In this document: piece by piece, positions 8,370-19,366 of the stretch
Position numbering within the stretch: position 1 is the stretch's first letter
Layout of the letters: every line of letters starts with the position of its first letter
Assembly: GCA_963839475.1 (NCBI GenBank)
Contig: CAWIVH010000001.1
Span: 1,116,001-1,180,000 of the forward strand
DNA length: 64,000 bases
Direction of reading: 5' to 3'
From: CAWIVH01 sp963839475
GTDB taxonomy: Bacteria > Acidobacteriota > UBA6911
Notes under the pieces: generated by a model
The model's database searches: none
The model's input: the letters and a program-made list of their open reading frames with translations, nothing else
What the model was told of the DNA's origin: nothing
Translations under genes and position numbers: made by a program

Positions 8370-9590
8370 ATGGACCAGGATCAGACAATCAGGACAAAGG
8401 ACCAGCTTCGCCGCCTCTGGGTTTTGATAGCTGCCAGCGCCGTGGACATGATCGGCTTTGCCATGGTGCTGCCGCTTCTTCCCTTCTATGCACTGCATAT
8501 GAAGGCGACCCCCTTTGTCATCGGATGGATCCTTTCTTCTTTTTCCGTCGCTCAACTGCTGTCGGCGCCCTTATGGGGCAAGGTTTCGGACCGGTATGGA
8601 CGACGGCCTGCTCTAATCATCGGACTTGCAGCCTCGGCCGCCGCTTACGTGGTCTTCGGCCTGGCCACGGCCGTGTGGCTTCTTTTCGCCTCGCGCGTCA
8701 TCCAGGGAGCAGGCGGCGGCACCACCGGCGTGGCCCAGGCGTATGTTGCCGACATCATTCCTTCCGAGGACCGCGCCCGCGCCCTGGGATGGCTTTCCGC
8801 GGCGACTTCCGCCGGCATCATGATCGGCCCGGTGATCGGCTCTTTCGCGGCTCACGCGGGTCAGGCCGGGCCCGGGCTCCTGGCCGCCGCGCTCTGCCTG
8901 ATCAATGTTATTTTCGCCTGGAAATGGCTCCCGGAATCCAAAAAACCGGGCTCGGCGGATGCCTCCGCTCTACGCAAGTCCGTCTGGAAATCGGCCTTTG
9001 CCGTCGCCCTGGAGCCCGGCGGTCCCGTGGCTCAGATGGTCTGGATTTATGCCGTCGGGATGTTGGCCTTCTCCGCACTGACCGCCATTCTCCCCCTGTA
9101 CCTCGGGGCGCGGTTTGCCTTCACCGAAAAGACCATCGGGTACGTTTTCCTCTATGTGGGCCTGCTTTCCCTGGCGATGCGCTCCCTCTGCCTGGGCCCG
9201 ATCGTCAAACGGATTGGAGAGGTCTGGGCCATGCGGCTGGGCACGATCTCGCTGGTCACGGGTTTCCTGCTCTATCCCGCCGCCGGGAACCTGTGGATTC
9301 TTGCAGCGATCATGCCCTTCGTTCCCATCGGCACCGCGCTGCTGTTCCCTTCCACCACGGCCCTGATGTCGCGGGCCTCCCAAAAATCGGAGCTGGGCGC
9401 CACCATGGGAATCGCACAAACCTATGCCGGCATCGCGAGGATGACGGCTCCGGTGCTCGCTACTTTCGCTTACCAGAATTTCGGCCATGCCACTCCCTTT
9501 TATTTCGCCGCCGCCACGGTGGCGCTGGTCGGACTGCTTGCATTCAAGGCGTCACCACTCCTTGCGGCCAAGCCAGCGTCCGGCGCATAA
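8370..9590 (+). CDS. MFS transporter, TetA-like drug:H+ antiporter family
   Basis: A 406-residue inner-membrane protein with about 12 hydrophobic segments. Motif A is present between helices 2 and 3 (GKVSDRYGRRPAL), the helix 4 arginine motif as ASRVIQGAGGG, and an antiporter motif C-like stretch as GIMIGPVIGSF, so it belongs to the 12-helix exporter (DHA1/TetA-like) group. The substrate cannot be read from sequence. It stands alone, divergent from the rpsA operon, and is followed by a repeat-rich gap. Confidence 0.85.
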   Translation: MDQDQTIRTKDQLRRLWVLIAASAVDMIGFAMVLPLLPFYALHMKATPFVIGWILSSFSVAQLLSAPLWGKVSDRYGRRPALIIGLAASAAAYVVFGLATAVWLLFASRVIQGAGGGTTGVAQAYVADIIPSEDRARALGWLSAATSAGIMIGPVIGSFAAHAGQAGPGLLAAALCLINVIFAWKWLPESKKPGSADASALRKSVWKSAFAVALEPGGPVAQMVWIYAVGMLAFSALTAILPLYLGARFAFTEKTIGYVFLYVGLLSLAMRSLCLGPIVKRIGEVWAMRLGTISLVTGFLLYPAAGNLWILAAIMPFVPIGTALLFPSTTALMSRASQKSELGATMGIAQTYAGIARMTAPVLATFAYQNFGHATPFYFAAATVALVGLLAFKASPLLAAKPASGA

Positions 9591-9658
9591 CTTTGCGCTT
9601 GAAACACGCGGCGAACCTTGGCGTAATGGCGTCCCAGACACGGGTGGAGTGGCGACGA

Positions 9659-9780
9659 AATTTTCAGGGAGCTGCAAAACTCGCATAATGCAGATTATGG
9701 GGCGGGCTTTCAGCCCTCCTTCATCGCTGCAATTTCCTGGGGCGCTGCCCTAGGCGGATATGGGATCGCGCTTTCAGCGC
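9659..9780. repeat. Short palindromes with a TTC loop in the gap after the MFS gene
   Basis: Two small hairpins share a form: GGGCT-TTC-AGCCC (9704-9716) and GCGCT-TTC-AGCGC (9768-9780). They resemble the GTCCGGG-TTTCAG-CCCGGAC hairpin at 18206-18225. The stretch CGAAATTTTCAGGGAGCTGC at 9657-9676 also has a relative near 20890. These look like copies of a dispersed palindromic repeat (REP-like) family; a role in mRNA 3' ends is possible. Confidence 0.45.
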
Positions 9781-9803
9781 TCACAAATCAATAAAAGGGA
9801 AAC

Positions 9804-12604
<2,801 letters not shown>

Positions 12605-12605
<1 letters not shown>

Positions 12606-12787
12606 TTGCGAACTGCAAATTGCGAATTGCGAATTGAGACCGCCGGCGAATTCTGGGGATATCAGGCTGATTTTATGCCGGTTGTGAATTGTAGTTCGCA
12701 ATTCATCGGGCCAATGACCGCCAAAGCAGCCTGATAATTGCGACACCCCCTTATGGGATCAATTCGCAATCCGCAATTCGCAATTAT
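12605..12787. repeat. Inverted repeats of GCGAATTGC-type units
   Basis: The gap between the peptidase gene and rpmE begins with tandem units ATTGCGAACTGC, AAATTGCGAATTGCGAATTG (12605-12637) and ends with the inverse, TCAATTCGCAATCCGCAATT, CGCAATT (12759-12787). The arms flank about 120 bases of non-coding sequence with one more copy, GTTCGCAATTC, near 12694. The structure could be a small non-autonomous element or a folded RNA near the 3' end of the peptidase message. Confidence 0.5.
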
Positions 12788-12875
12788 TCAATCTGGCATA
12801 ATTCTCGGGAGTTAGCTATACTGAGGGATTCAACATAGGGGCTATCTGCATCGGTCCCAACAATTGAGGGCAGTC

Positions 12876-13085
12876 ATGAAAGAGAAGATCCATCCGAAGT
12901 ATCACAATGTTACAGTAACCTGCGCCTGCGGGAACCGTTTCGAGACCCGTTCCACCAAAGCTGAAATCCGTCTGGAAATCTGCTCCGCCTGCCATCCGTT
13001 CTTTACGGGCAAGCAGAAACTGATCGACACGGCCGGACGCATCGAGAAGTTCCAGAAAAAGTACGCCGGCCAGAAGGCGCAGTAA
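12876..13085 (+). CDS. rpmE: 50S ribosomal protein L31
   Basis: A 69-residue L31 of the zinc-binding type, with cysteines in VTCACGN and ICSACHPFFTGKQ. The start at ATG 12876 gives the canonical MKEKIHPKY; a TTG twelve bases upstream is less likely, and GAGGG lies just before the ATG. It heads a plus-strand run with DUF1385, prfA, prmC and murA, a conserved neighbourhood in many bacteria. Confidence 0.96.
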   Translation: MKEKIHPKYHNVTVTCACGNRFETRSTKAEIRLEICSACHPFFTGKQKLIDTAGRIEKFQKKYAGQKAQ

Positions 13086-13109
13086 ATTCCTTCTTTCCCG
13101 GAGCCTTCC

Positions 13110-14093
13110 ATGGCGGGCAGCAAAACCGATTCTTCGCCGGAAGATATTCTTGTAGGTGGCCAGGCGGTCATTGAAGGGGTCATGATGCGCACCCCTCGGG
13201 CCTATGCCGTGGCCGTCCGCCGTGCCGATGGATCGATCGAGGTCAAGCGGGAAATGGTCAAGCGGGTTTCGGAGTATTGGAAGCCGCTGTCCTGGCCCGT
13301 GATCCGCGGTTTTGCCGTCCTTCTGCAGTCTCTGGTGCTGGGAATCCGCACCCTGAATTATTCCTTTGCCGCCGCCTCAGCCGATCTTGAGCCGAAGAAA
13401 GAAGCTGAGCCCGCACCCGACGGAGAGGCTCCCGGGCCCAAGAAAAAGGATCAGGAGCTGTTGCCGATCCTGGTCACCATGACGGTGGCGATGGCTTTCG
13501 CCGTCTTCCTGTTCGTCCTGGCCCCGCTCTGGATCACGACCTGGCTGAAAAACTTTTTCCCGGCGGTGCACAACTGGGTGGTTTTCAACCTGGTGGACGG
13601 GCTGATCCGGGTCATCTTTTTCCTGGCCTACATCCTCATGATCAGCAGGATGAAAGATATCCGGCGCGTCTTCCAGTATCACGGAGCGGAGCACAAGGTT
13701 GTGTTCACCTGGGAAGCGGGCGAAGAGCTGACGGTGGAAAACGCGCGCCGGAAAACGACGCTTCACCCGCGCTGCGGCACCAGCTTCCTGCTTTTCGTGA
13801 TGGTGACCAGCATTGTCGTTTTCTCGATCTTCAAGTTCAATGCGTTCTGGGCCATATTCCTCTCCCGCGTGGTTCTGCTGCCCTTGATTTCCGGCCTGTC
13901 CTACGAATTGATCCGGCTTTCGGCGCGCCGCTGCGAGCGTGGCTTTTTCCGCTTCTTCGTGATGCCGGGCCTCGCCCTGCAGCGCATAACCACCAAGGAA
14001 CCGTCGGACGACCAGCTGGAGATCGCAATCCGCGCCCTCCAGGAGGCGCTCGAGCTCGACGGCATCAAGCTGCGGGGGCAGGCTGCGGCTTAG
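13110..14093 (+). CDS. DUF1385 family membrane protein
   Basis: A 327-residue protein of the DUF1385 (YqhQ-like) family, commonly encoded next to rpmE and prfA. Family hallmarks are GGQAVIEGVMMRTP near the N-terminus, YHGAEHKVVF, and HPRCGTSFLLFV. Several hydrophobic segments (about residues 125-150, 155-180, 225-265) indicate an inner-membrane protein. A charged insertion rich in Glu, Pro and Lys (about 92-112) precedes the first strong membrane segment. No biochemical role is established. Confidence 0.9.
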   Translation: MAGSKTDSSPEDILVGGQAVIEGVMMRTPRAYAVAVRRADGSIEVKREMVKRVSEYWKPLSWPVIRGFAVLLQSLVLGIRTLNYSFAAASADLEPKKEAEPAPDGEAPGPKKKDQELLPILVTMTVAMAFAVFLFVLAPLWITTWLKNFFPAVHNWVVFNLVDGLIRVIFFLAYILMISRMKDIRRVFQYHGAEHKVVFTWEAGEELTVENARRKTTLHPRCGTSFLLFVMVTSIVVFSIFKFNAFWAIFLSRVVLLPLISGLSYELIRLSARRCERGFFRFFVMPGLALQRITTKEPSDDQLEIAIRALQEALELDGIKLRGQAAA

Positions 14094-14165
14094 CGGCGCC
14101 GCGCGCATTTCAGATCTCGCCGGCGCAAGCCCGGATGAAGTCCACCCAGTTTCCGGAACAAACCC

Positions 14166-15236
14166 ATGATCGACAAACTGAACAGCCTGGAAGTGAAATT
14201 CGAGGAGCTGAACGCCACCCTGGCCGACCCGGCGGTATTCGCAAATCCGGCGACGTATCAAAAGCATGCCAAGGCGCATGCTGATCTCAGCTCGATCGTG
14301 GATAAATTCAGGGAGTACAAAAAGATCCTCGCATCGATCGAGGACACCCGCGCCATGGCCTCGAACGAATCGGACCCGGAAATGAAGAAGATGGCCGAGG
14401 AGGAGCTGGCAGACCTTGAAGCCCGGTCGGTCGAGATTCAAAAGGAACTGCAGTTATTGCTCACGCCCAAGGACCCGAATGACGAAAAAAACGTCCTGCT
14501 CGAGATCCGGGCAGGCACCGGCGGGCACGAAGCGACGCTCTTTGCGGCCGAGCTTTTCCGCATGTACAGCCGCTATGCCGAAAGGGCCGGCTGGAGGGTG
14601 GAGATCATGGAGGAGCACGAATCGGAAGTCGGTGGTTTCAAGGAAATCATCGCCATGATCGAGGGGCAGAGCGTTTACAGCAAACTCAAATACGAAAGCG
14701 GTGTGCACCGCGTGCAGCGGGTGCCCGCCACCGAGGCCAGCGGACGGATTCATACTTCTGCAGTGACCGTTGCGGTTCTGCCCGAGGCCGACGAGGTCGA
14801 GATCGAGGTCGATCCGAAAGACATCCGGATCGACACCTTCTGCTCCTCCGGACCCGGGGGCCAATCGGTGAACACGACCTATTCCGCTGTCCGTATCACC
14901 CACCTGCCCTCGGGTCTGGTGGTCTCCTGCCAGGACGAGAAATCGCAAATCAAGAACCGCGCTAAGGCCATGCGCGTCCTGCGCTCGCGCCTGTACGACA
15001 TCGCGTTGCAGGAACAGCAGAAGTCGATAGCGGAAAGCCGTCGCAGCCAGGTGGGATCCGGCGACCGGAGCGAAAAAATCCGCACCTACAATTTTCCGCA
15101 AAACCGCGTTACCGACCACCGCATCGGGCTAACCCAGCACAATCTCGACGCATTCCTGGACGGCAATGTCACTTCAGTCCTCGAAGCCCTTATCGCGCAC
15201 TTTCAGGCCGAAAAACTCAAAGAGGAAACCACCTAG
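14166..15236 (+). CDS. prfA: Peptide chain release factor 1
   Basis: RF1 terminates translation at UAA and UAG. The 356-residue product has the helical N-terminal domain, a codon-recognition tripeptide region in RVQRVPATEASGRIHTS (PAT, as in RF1 and not the SPF of RF2), and the peptidyl-hydrolysis GGQ in SSGPGGQSVNTTYSAVR near residue 230. The downstream prmC encodes the methyltransferase that modifies this GGQ glutamine, so substrate and modifier are neighbours. Confidence 0.97.
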   Translation: MIDKLNSLEVKFEELNATLADPAVFANPATYQKHAKAHADLSSIVDKFREYKKILASIEDTRAMASNESDPEMKKMAEEELADLEARSVEIQKELQLLLTPKDPNDEKNVLLEIRAGTGGHEATLFAAELFRMYSRYAERAGWRVEIMEEHESEVGGFKEIIAMIEGQSVYSKLKYESGVHRVQRVPATEASGRIHTSAVTVAVLPEADEVEIEVDPKDIRIDTFCSSGPGGQSVNTTYSAVRITHLPSGLVVSCQDEKSQIKNRAKAMRVLRSRLYDIALQEQQKSIAESRRSQVGSGDRSEKIRTYNFPQNRVTDHRIGLTQHNLDAFLDGNVTSVLEALIAHFQAEKLKEETT

Positions 15237-15299
15237 CCCGAACCGCAAAGTATTCGGAGACCGCGAAGGAATTTATATATTATTCTTGGCGAATCGGAT

Positions 15300-16193
15300 A
15301 TGAATGACCGGCCGGGAGAGGTATTCACGGGGACCAGCATAGGGGCCGCTGTGCACACAGCCGCGGCGGCATTGAAGCTGGCCGGCATCGAATCGCCAAA
15401 ACTCACGGCTGAACTCCTGCTGGCATGGGTGCTCGGATGGGACCGCGTGCGCGTCCTTTCCCATGGCGATGAATGGCTGCCGGCTGACGCTGGGGCGGCA
15501 TTTTCGGTAGCCGTGACTCGCCGCATCGCCGGGGAGCCGCTACAATACATCACCGGTGTACAGGAGTTCTACGGTCTGCCGTTCCGGGTGACGGCATCGG
15601 TGCTGATTCCCCGCCCCGAGACCGAGATCCTGGTGGAGACGGCGATCACTCTGGCTCGCGACATCGCCTCGCCCTCGATCCGGTTTGTGGACGTCGGGAC
15701 GGGATCCGGGTGCATTGCCGTGGCTTTCGCGCATTCTGAAAAACGCGCTCTCGGCTGGGCTGCCGATCTCTCTCCTGAGGCTCTGGCCGTTGCCCGGGGC
15801 AACATCAATGGCCATGGAGTTTCAAACCAGGTGCAGATGGTGCAGAGCGACCTGCTCGAATGCTTCCCCCCAAAGGGAACGTTCCACTTCGTGCTCAGTA
15901 ATCCGCCTTATGTCGCCCGGCAGGACGCGGAATCACTTCCCGCTCTGGTGCGGGACCACGAGCCCCAGATGGCACTGTTTGCCGGCGATACCGGGGTGGA
16001 GGTATATCGGCGGCTTATTCCGCAGGCGGCAGAGAGGCTGATTCCCGGCGGGTATTTGCTGCTTGAAATCGGGCATGGCATGTCAGATGCGGTGGCGGCT
16101 ATGATCGAGGGAGCGGGGCTCTTCCTCCAGTCCGTGGAGAAGGACCTGCAGTCGATTCCGCGATGCGTGATGGCACGGAGGAAGCATGGATAA
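15300..16193 (+). CDS. prmC: Release factor glutamine methyltransferase PrmC
   Basis: PrmC (HemK) uses S-adenosylmethionine to N5-methylate the GGQ glutamine of release factors. The 297-residue protein has the N-terminal helical domain, a preceding LIPRPETEILVE motif, the SAM site VDVGTGSGCIAVA (near residue 125), and the catalytic NPPY motif in LSNPPYVARQ (near residue 200). It follows prfA after 63 bases and overlaps the start of murA by eight. Confidence 0.95.
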   Translation: MNDRPGEVFTGTSIGAAVHTAAAALKLAGIESPKLTAELLLAWVLGWDRVRVLSHGDEWLPADAGAAFSVAVTRRIAGEPLQYITGVQEFYGLPFRVTASVLIPRPETEILVETAITLARDIASPSIRFVDVGTGSGCIAVAFAHSEKRALGWAADLSPEALAVARGNINGHGVSNQVQMVQSDLLECFPPKGTFHFVLSNPPYVARQDAESLPALVRDHEPQMALFAGDTGVEVYRRLIPQAAERLIPGGYLLLEIGHGMSDAVAAMIEGAGLFLQSVEKDLQSIPRCVMARRKHG

Positions 16194-17439
16194 GATTCGA
16201 GTTGTCGGAGGGGTTCAGCTTTCGGGGCGGGTGGATATCAGCGGCGCCAAAAACGCAGCGCTGCCCGATATGGTGGCTTCCCTCCTCACCGCGGATACGG
16301 TCGAGCTTTCCAATCTTCCCTATGTGCGTGACATTCTCACCACGCGGCGTCTCCTGGCCGCAATGGGTGCGCAGGCCGAGGTCCGCGAGGACGGTACGGC
16401 GACCATCAATGCGGCGTCCCTGGCCTCCTGCGAAGCGCCTTACGAGCTTGTGAAAACGATGCGCGCCTCTATCCTGGTCCTGGGGCCCCTGGTCGCCCGT
16501 CTTGGCCGCGCCCGGGTTTCGTTGCCGGGCGGATGCGCCATCGGCGCGCGCCCGGTCAACCTGCACATCATGGGGCTGGAGAAAATGGGTGCGGCGTGCG
16601 AGGTGGTACACGGCTATGTTGAAGCCTCCTGCCGCCGGCTCAAGGGCGCCCAAATCCTGATGGACACCGTCACCGTCACCGGAACGGAAAACCTCATGAT
16701 GGCCGCATGCCTGGCCGAGGGCGAAACGGTGCTCGACAACGCCGCCTGCGAACCGGAGGTGGCCGATCTTGCGTGCATGCTTAGGAAAATGGGGGCCAGG
16801 ATCGAAGGCGACGGAACCCGCACGATACGGGTGGAGGGTGTACCTGAACTGCACGGCTGTTCCCACAGGATCATCCCGGATCGCATCGAAGCCGGGACCT
16901 TCGCGGTTGCCGCGGCGATCACGCGGGGCAATGTCGAAATCGGGAACTGCAGGCCCGACCACATGATCGCCATCCTCACCCAGTTGAGCCGGACCGGCAC
17001 CGAAGTCGAAATCGGCAACGACAGCATTCGCGTGCGCGGCCAGGATCCGGTCCGCTCGCTGGACGTGACCACGCATCCTTATCCCGCTTTCCCCACCGAT
17101 ATGCAGGCGCAATACATGGCCCTCATGACCCAGGGGGATGGCACCTCGGTTGTCACAGAAACCATTTTCGAGAACCGGTTCATGCACGCTCTCGAGATGA
17201 TCCGCATGGGGGCCGACATTTCCATCGAGGGCCGGCGCGCGGTGGTGAGGGGAGGCAAACCCCTGACTGGTGCGGAGGTTCTGGCCTCAGATCTGCGCGC
17301 GAGCGCCTCTCTCATTCTGGCCGCACTGGTGGCGGGAGGCGAAACCGTAGTCGACCGCGTGTATCACCTGGATCGCGGCTACTGCCGGATCGAAGAAAAA
17401 CTCGCGCAACTGGGTGCAACCATAGAACGCATCCGCTAA
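16186..17439 (+). CDS. murA: UDP-N-acetylglucosamine 1-carboxyvinyltransferase
   Basis: MurA performs the first committed step of peptidoglycan synthesis, transferring enolpyruvate from PEP to UDP-GlcNAc. The 417-residue protein has the usual length. The KN dyad appears in ISGAKNAALP (near residue 22), and the catalytic loop reads LPGGCAIGARPVNLH (near 115), with the active-site cysteine that fosfomycin alkylates; an aspartate at this site would confer resistance and is absent. GGAGG lies six bases before the ATG. Confidence 0.97.
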   Translation: MDKIRVVGGVQLSGRVDISGAKNAALPDMVASLLTADTVELSNLPYVRDILTTRRLLAAMGAQAEVREDGTATINAASLASCEAPYELVKTMRASILVLGPLVARLGRARVSLPGGCAIGARPVNLHIMGLEKMGAACEVVHGYVEASCRRLKGAQILMDTVTVTGTENLMMAACLAEGETVLDNAACEPEVADLACMLRKMGARIEGDGTRTIRVEGVPELHGCSHRIIPDRIEAGTFAVAAAITRGNVEIGNCRPDHMIAILTQLSRTGTEVEIGNDSIRVRGQDPVRSLDVTTHPYPAFPTDMQAQYMALMTQGDGTSVVTETIFENRFMHALEMIRMGADISIEGRRAVVRGGKPLTGAEVLASDLRASASLILAALVAGGETVVDRVYHLDRGYCRIEEKLAQLGATIERIR

Positions 17440-17494
17440 GATGATACCGTTTGCGCTTAAGCGATTCCTGTTTTACACCTATCAGAAAGTGCGG

Positions 17495-17845
17495 ATGAAA
17501 ATGTCGGGGTGCCCTTTTTGCCAGATTGCAGCGCGACAGAAGCCCGCCACCTATCTTTATGAAGATGAGTTGTGCGTAGCATTTGAAGATATTTTCCCAA
17601 AAGCGCCCGTGCACCTGCTTATTATCCCGCGCAAGCACTTGACCTCGCTCAACGATGCCTGCCCGGAGGAGGAAGCGCTGCTGGGCCACCTGCTTGCCGT
17701 GGCGGCTCGAATGGCCAGGGAAAAAGGGATCGACGGCAGCGGTTACCGCACCGTTATCAATACCAACGCAGAATCCGGACAGACCGTTTTTCACCTGCAC
17801 CTGCACGTTATAGGCGGGCGCGTCATGAAGTGGCCGCCGGGATAG
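17495..17845 (+). CDS. HIT-family protein (HinT-like nucleotide hydrolase)
   Basis: A small histidine-triad protein of about 116 residues with CPFCQIAA at the N-terminus, the region VHLLIIPRKHLTSL, and the triad HLHLHVIGGR at the C-terminus. HinT proteins hydrolyse purine nucleoside phosphoramidates. The frame extends upstream to an ATG at 17441 directly after murA, but family length favours ATG 17495 or 17501. It is the second HIT protein in the window and is not closely similar to the first. Confidence 0.88.
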   Translation: MKMSGCPFCQIAARQKPATYLYEDELCVAFEDIFPKAPVHLLIIPRKHLTSLNDACPEEEALLGHLLAVAARMAREKGIDGSGYRTVINTNAESGQTVFHLHLHVIGGRVMKWPPG

Positions 17846-17874
17846 AAGCCGGCCGGGCCGATATCGGAGGATTT

Positions 17875-18177
17875 ATGGCTGAGGAAAGACCCGTTCAGAT
17901 CATCCCGGATCACTCCCTGAATTCACCCAGGGTTTATGCCAATTACGTCCAGGTGAGCATGTCGCCGATCGACTGCACGCTGACCTTCTGCGATGTCATG
18001 GGACCGCAAAGCGAGGAAGAAGCTCTCAAGATGCAGAAGTCCGGGGTCCTCCCCTCCCCGGTAAAGACCGTGATCGTGATACCCAACCAGATCGTGGAGG
18101 GATTTATTCAGGCGCTTCAGGCCCAGCGCGAGAAACAGGGCGGGGGTCTTTCCGCCACCGCCGGCACCGTTCAATAG
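17875..18177 (+). CDS. DUF3467 family protein
   Basis: A 100-residue protein starting MAEERPVQIIPDHS with GGAGGATTT immediately before the ATG. The core PRVYANYVQVSMSPIDCTLTFCDV, here split by no gap, and the later VKTVIVIPNQIVEGFIQAL match the DUF3467 pattern, a small, widely distributed family without established function. It probably ends the rpmE-murA run. The longer frame from 17830 lacks a ribosome site. Confidence 0.8.
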   Translation: MAEERPVQIIPDHSLNSPRVYANYVQVSMSPIDCTLTFCDVMGPQSEEEALKMQKSGVLPSPVKTVIVIPNQIVEGFIQALQAQREKQGGGLSATAGTVQ

Positions 18178-18201
18178 ATCATAGCTTTCTTCCATGTTCA
18201 G

Positions 18202-18334
18202 GTGGGTCCGGGTTTCAGCCCGGACAGAGTCGATTTACAGTCAAGCGGCCCATTGGAATCGGCGCAAGTGCTGGCGCAGGACAAGTGCAGAGTCGCATTT
18301 TCAGGGAAATGTCCGGGATAAATCCCGGACCCAC
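18202..18334. repeat. REP-like doublet: two palindromes in inverted arrangement
   Basis: Two hairpins, GTCCGGG-TTTCAG-CCCGGAC (18206-18225) and GTCCGGGAT-AA-ATCCCGGAC (18311-18330), bound a 133-base block. The outer ends GTGGGTCCGGG (18202-18212) and CCCGGACCCAC (18324-18334) are exact inverted copies, so the whole block is itself an inverted-repeat element. It ends about 20 bases before the LLM oxidoreductase start. The form matches REP doublets or small non-autonomous elements. Confidence 0.6.
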
Positions 18335-18355
18335 AGGAGTTTTAAGGATAGAGCC

Positions 18356-19366
18356 ATGGCACATTCAACAGCAAGAGTCGCCTTATACCTCCAGGACAAA
18401 CACCCGCTGCGTGAGGCGATGGATTATGTCCGCTACGCCGAATCGCGCGGATTTGAGGCGGTATGGCAGGCGGAGTCGCGCCTGGTACGCGACGCCATTG
18501 TTCCCATGGCCGCCTACGCCGCAGTGACTGCGAAAATCAAAGTCGGTTCCGGGGTCATCAACAACTGGACGCGGAATGCCGCCCTGATTGCCTCCACCTT
18601 CTCCACGCTCGACGACCTGGCCCCCGGCAGGATTCTCTGCGGCCTGGGAGCCTGGTGGGAGCCGCTTGCCACCAAGGTTGGGGTGAATCGCCGGAAGCCG
18701 GTCGAAGCCATGCGCGAGGTCATGGACGTCGTGCGCCGCCTGCTGCGTATGGAAAAAGTGACGCACAAGGGCGAATTCGTCCAGGTGGAGGATATCGAAA
18801 TCGACATCGTCCACGGAGACCGGAGACCGAAGGCGGTTCCGATTTATGTCGGGGCCACGGGCATGAAAATGATGGAGCTGGCCGGCGAGGCGGCCGATGG
18901 CGTCCTGTTGAATTACCTCGTTTCCCCCGCCTACAATGCCGAAGCGATGGAGCACCTGCGAACGGGGGCCGCGCGGTCGGGCCGCAGCCTGGAGCAGATC
19001 GACCGGCCCCAGTTGATTGTGTGCTCGCTCGATTCGGACCGGGCCTCCGCCCTCGACAACGCGCGCAAGCTTGTGACCCAATACCTCGGCCAGCAGCCGC
19101 ACATCATGAAAGCCAGCGGCGTCAGCCAGGAGCTGCTCGACCGGATCGGGAAGGTGCTTTCCTGGCCGGCCGAGGAGCACCAGATCCGCGAAGCGATGCG
19201 GCTGGTGCCGGACGAAGTGGTGCAGCTGATAACCGCTTCGGGAACTCCGGAGGAGTGTAAGGCCAAAGTGCAGCAGTATATCGATGCGGGGTGCACCTGC
19301 CCGGTCCTCTACCCGCTGGGGGACGACGTCCGGGCCATGATCGACACCTTCGGATCACTGCAATGA
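18356..19366 (+). CDS. LLM-class flavin-dependent oxidoreductase
   Basis: A 336-residue luciferase-like (TIM-barrel) enzyme. It resembles F420 or FMN-dependent reductases of the methylene-tetrahydromethanopterin reductase type: GFEAVWQAESRLVRDAIVPMAAYAA, IKVGSGVINNWTRN, GRILCGLGAWWEPLA, and VPIYVGATGMKMMELAGE. Cofactor and substrate cannot be fixed. The frame extends upstream to 18194 through a repeat, but ATG 18356 with AAGGATAGAG upstream is the natural start. Its 3' end overlaps the convergent deaminase gene by 12 bases. Confidence 0.86.
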   Translation: MAHSTARVALYLQDKHPLREAMDYVRYAESRGFEAVWQAESRLVRDAIVPMAAYAAVTAKIKVGSGVINNWTRNAALIASTFSTLDDLAPGRILCGLGAWWEPLATKVGVNRRKPVEAMREVMDVVRRLLRMEKVTHKGEFVQVEDIEIDIVHGDRRPKAVPIYVGATGMKMMELAGEAADGVLLNYLVSPAYNAEAMEHLRTGAARSGRSLEQIDRPQLIVCSLDSDRASALDNARKLVTQYLGQQPHIMKASGVSQELLDRIGKVLSWPAEEHQIREAMRLVPDEVVQLITASGTPEECKAKVQQYIDAGCTCPVLYPLGDDVRAMIDTFGSLQ

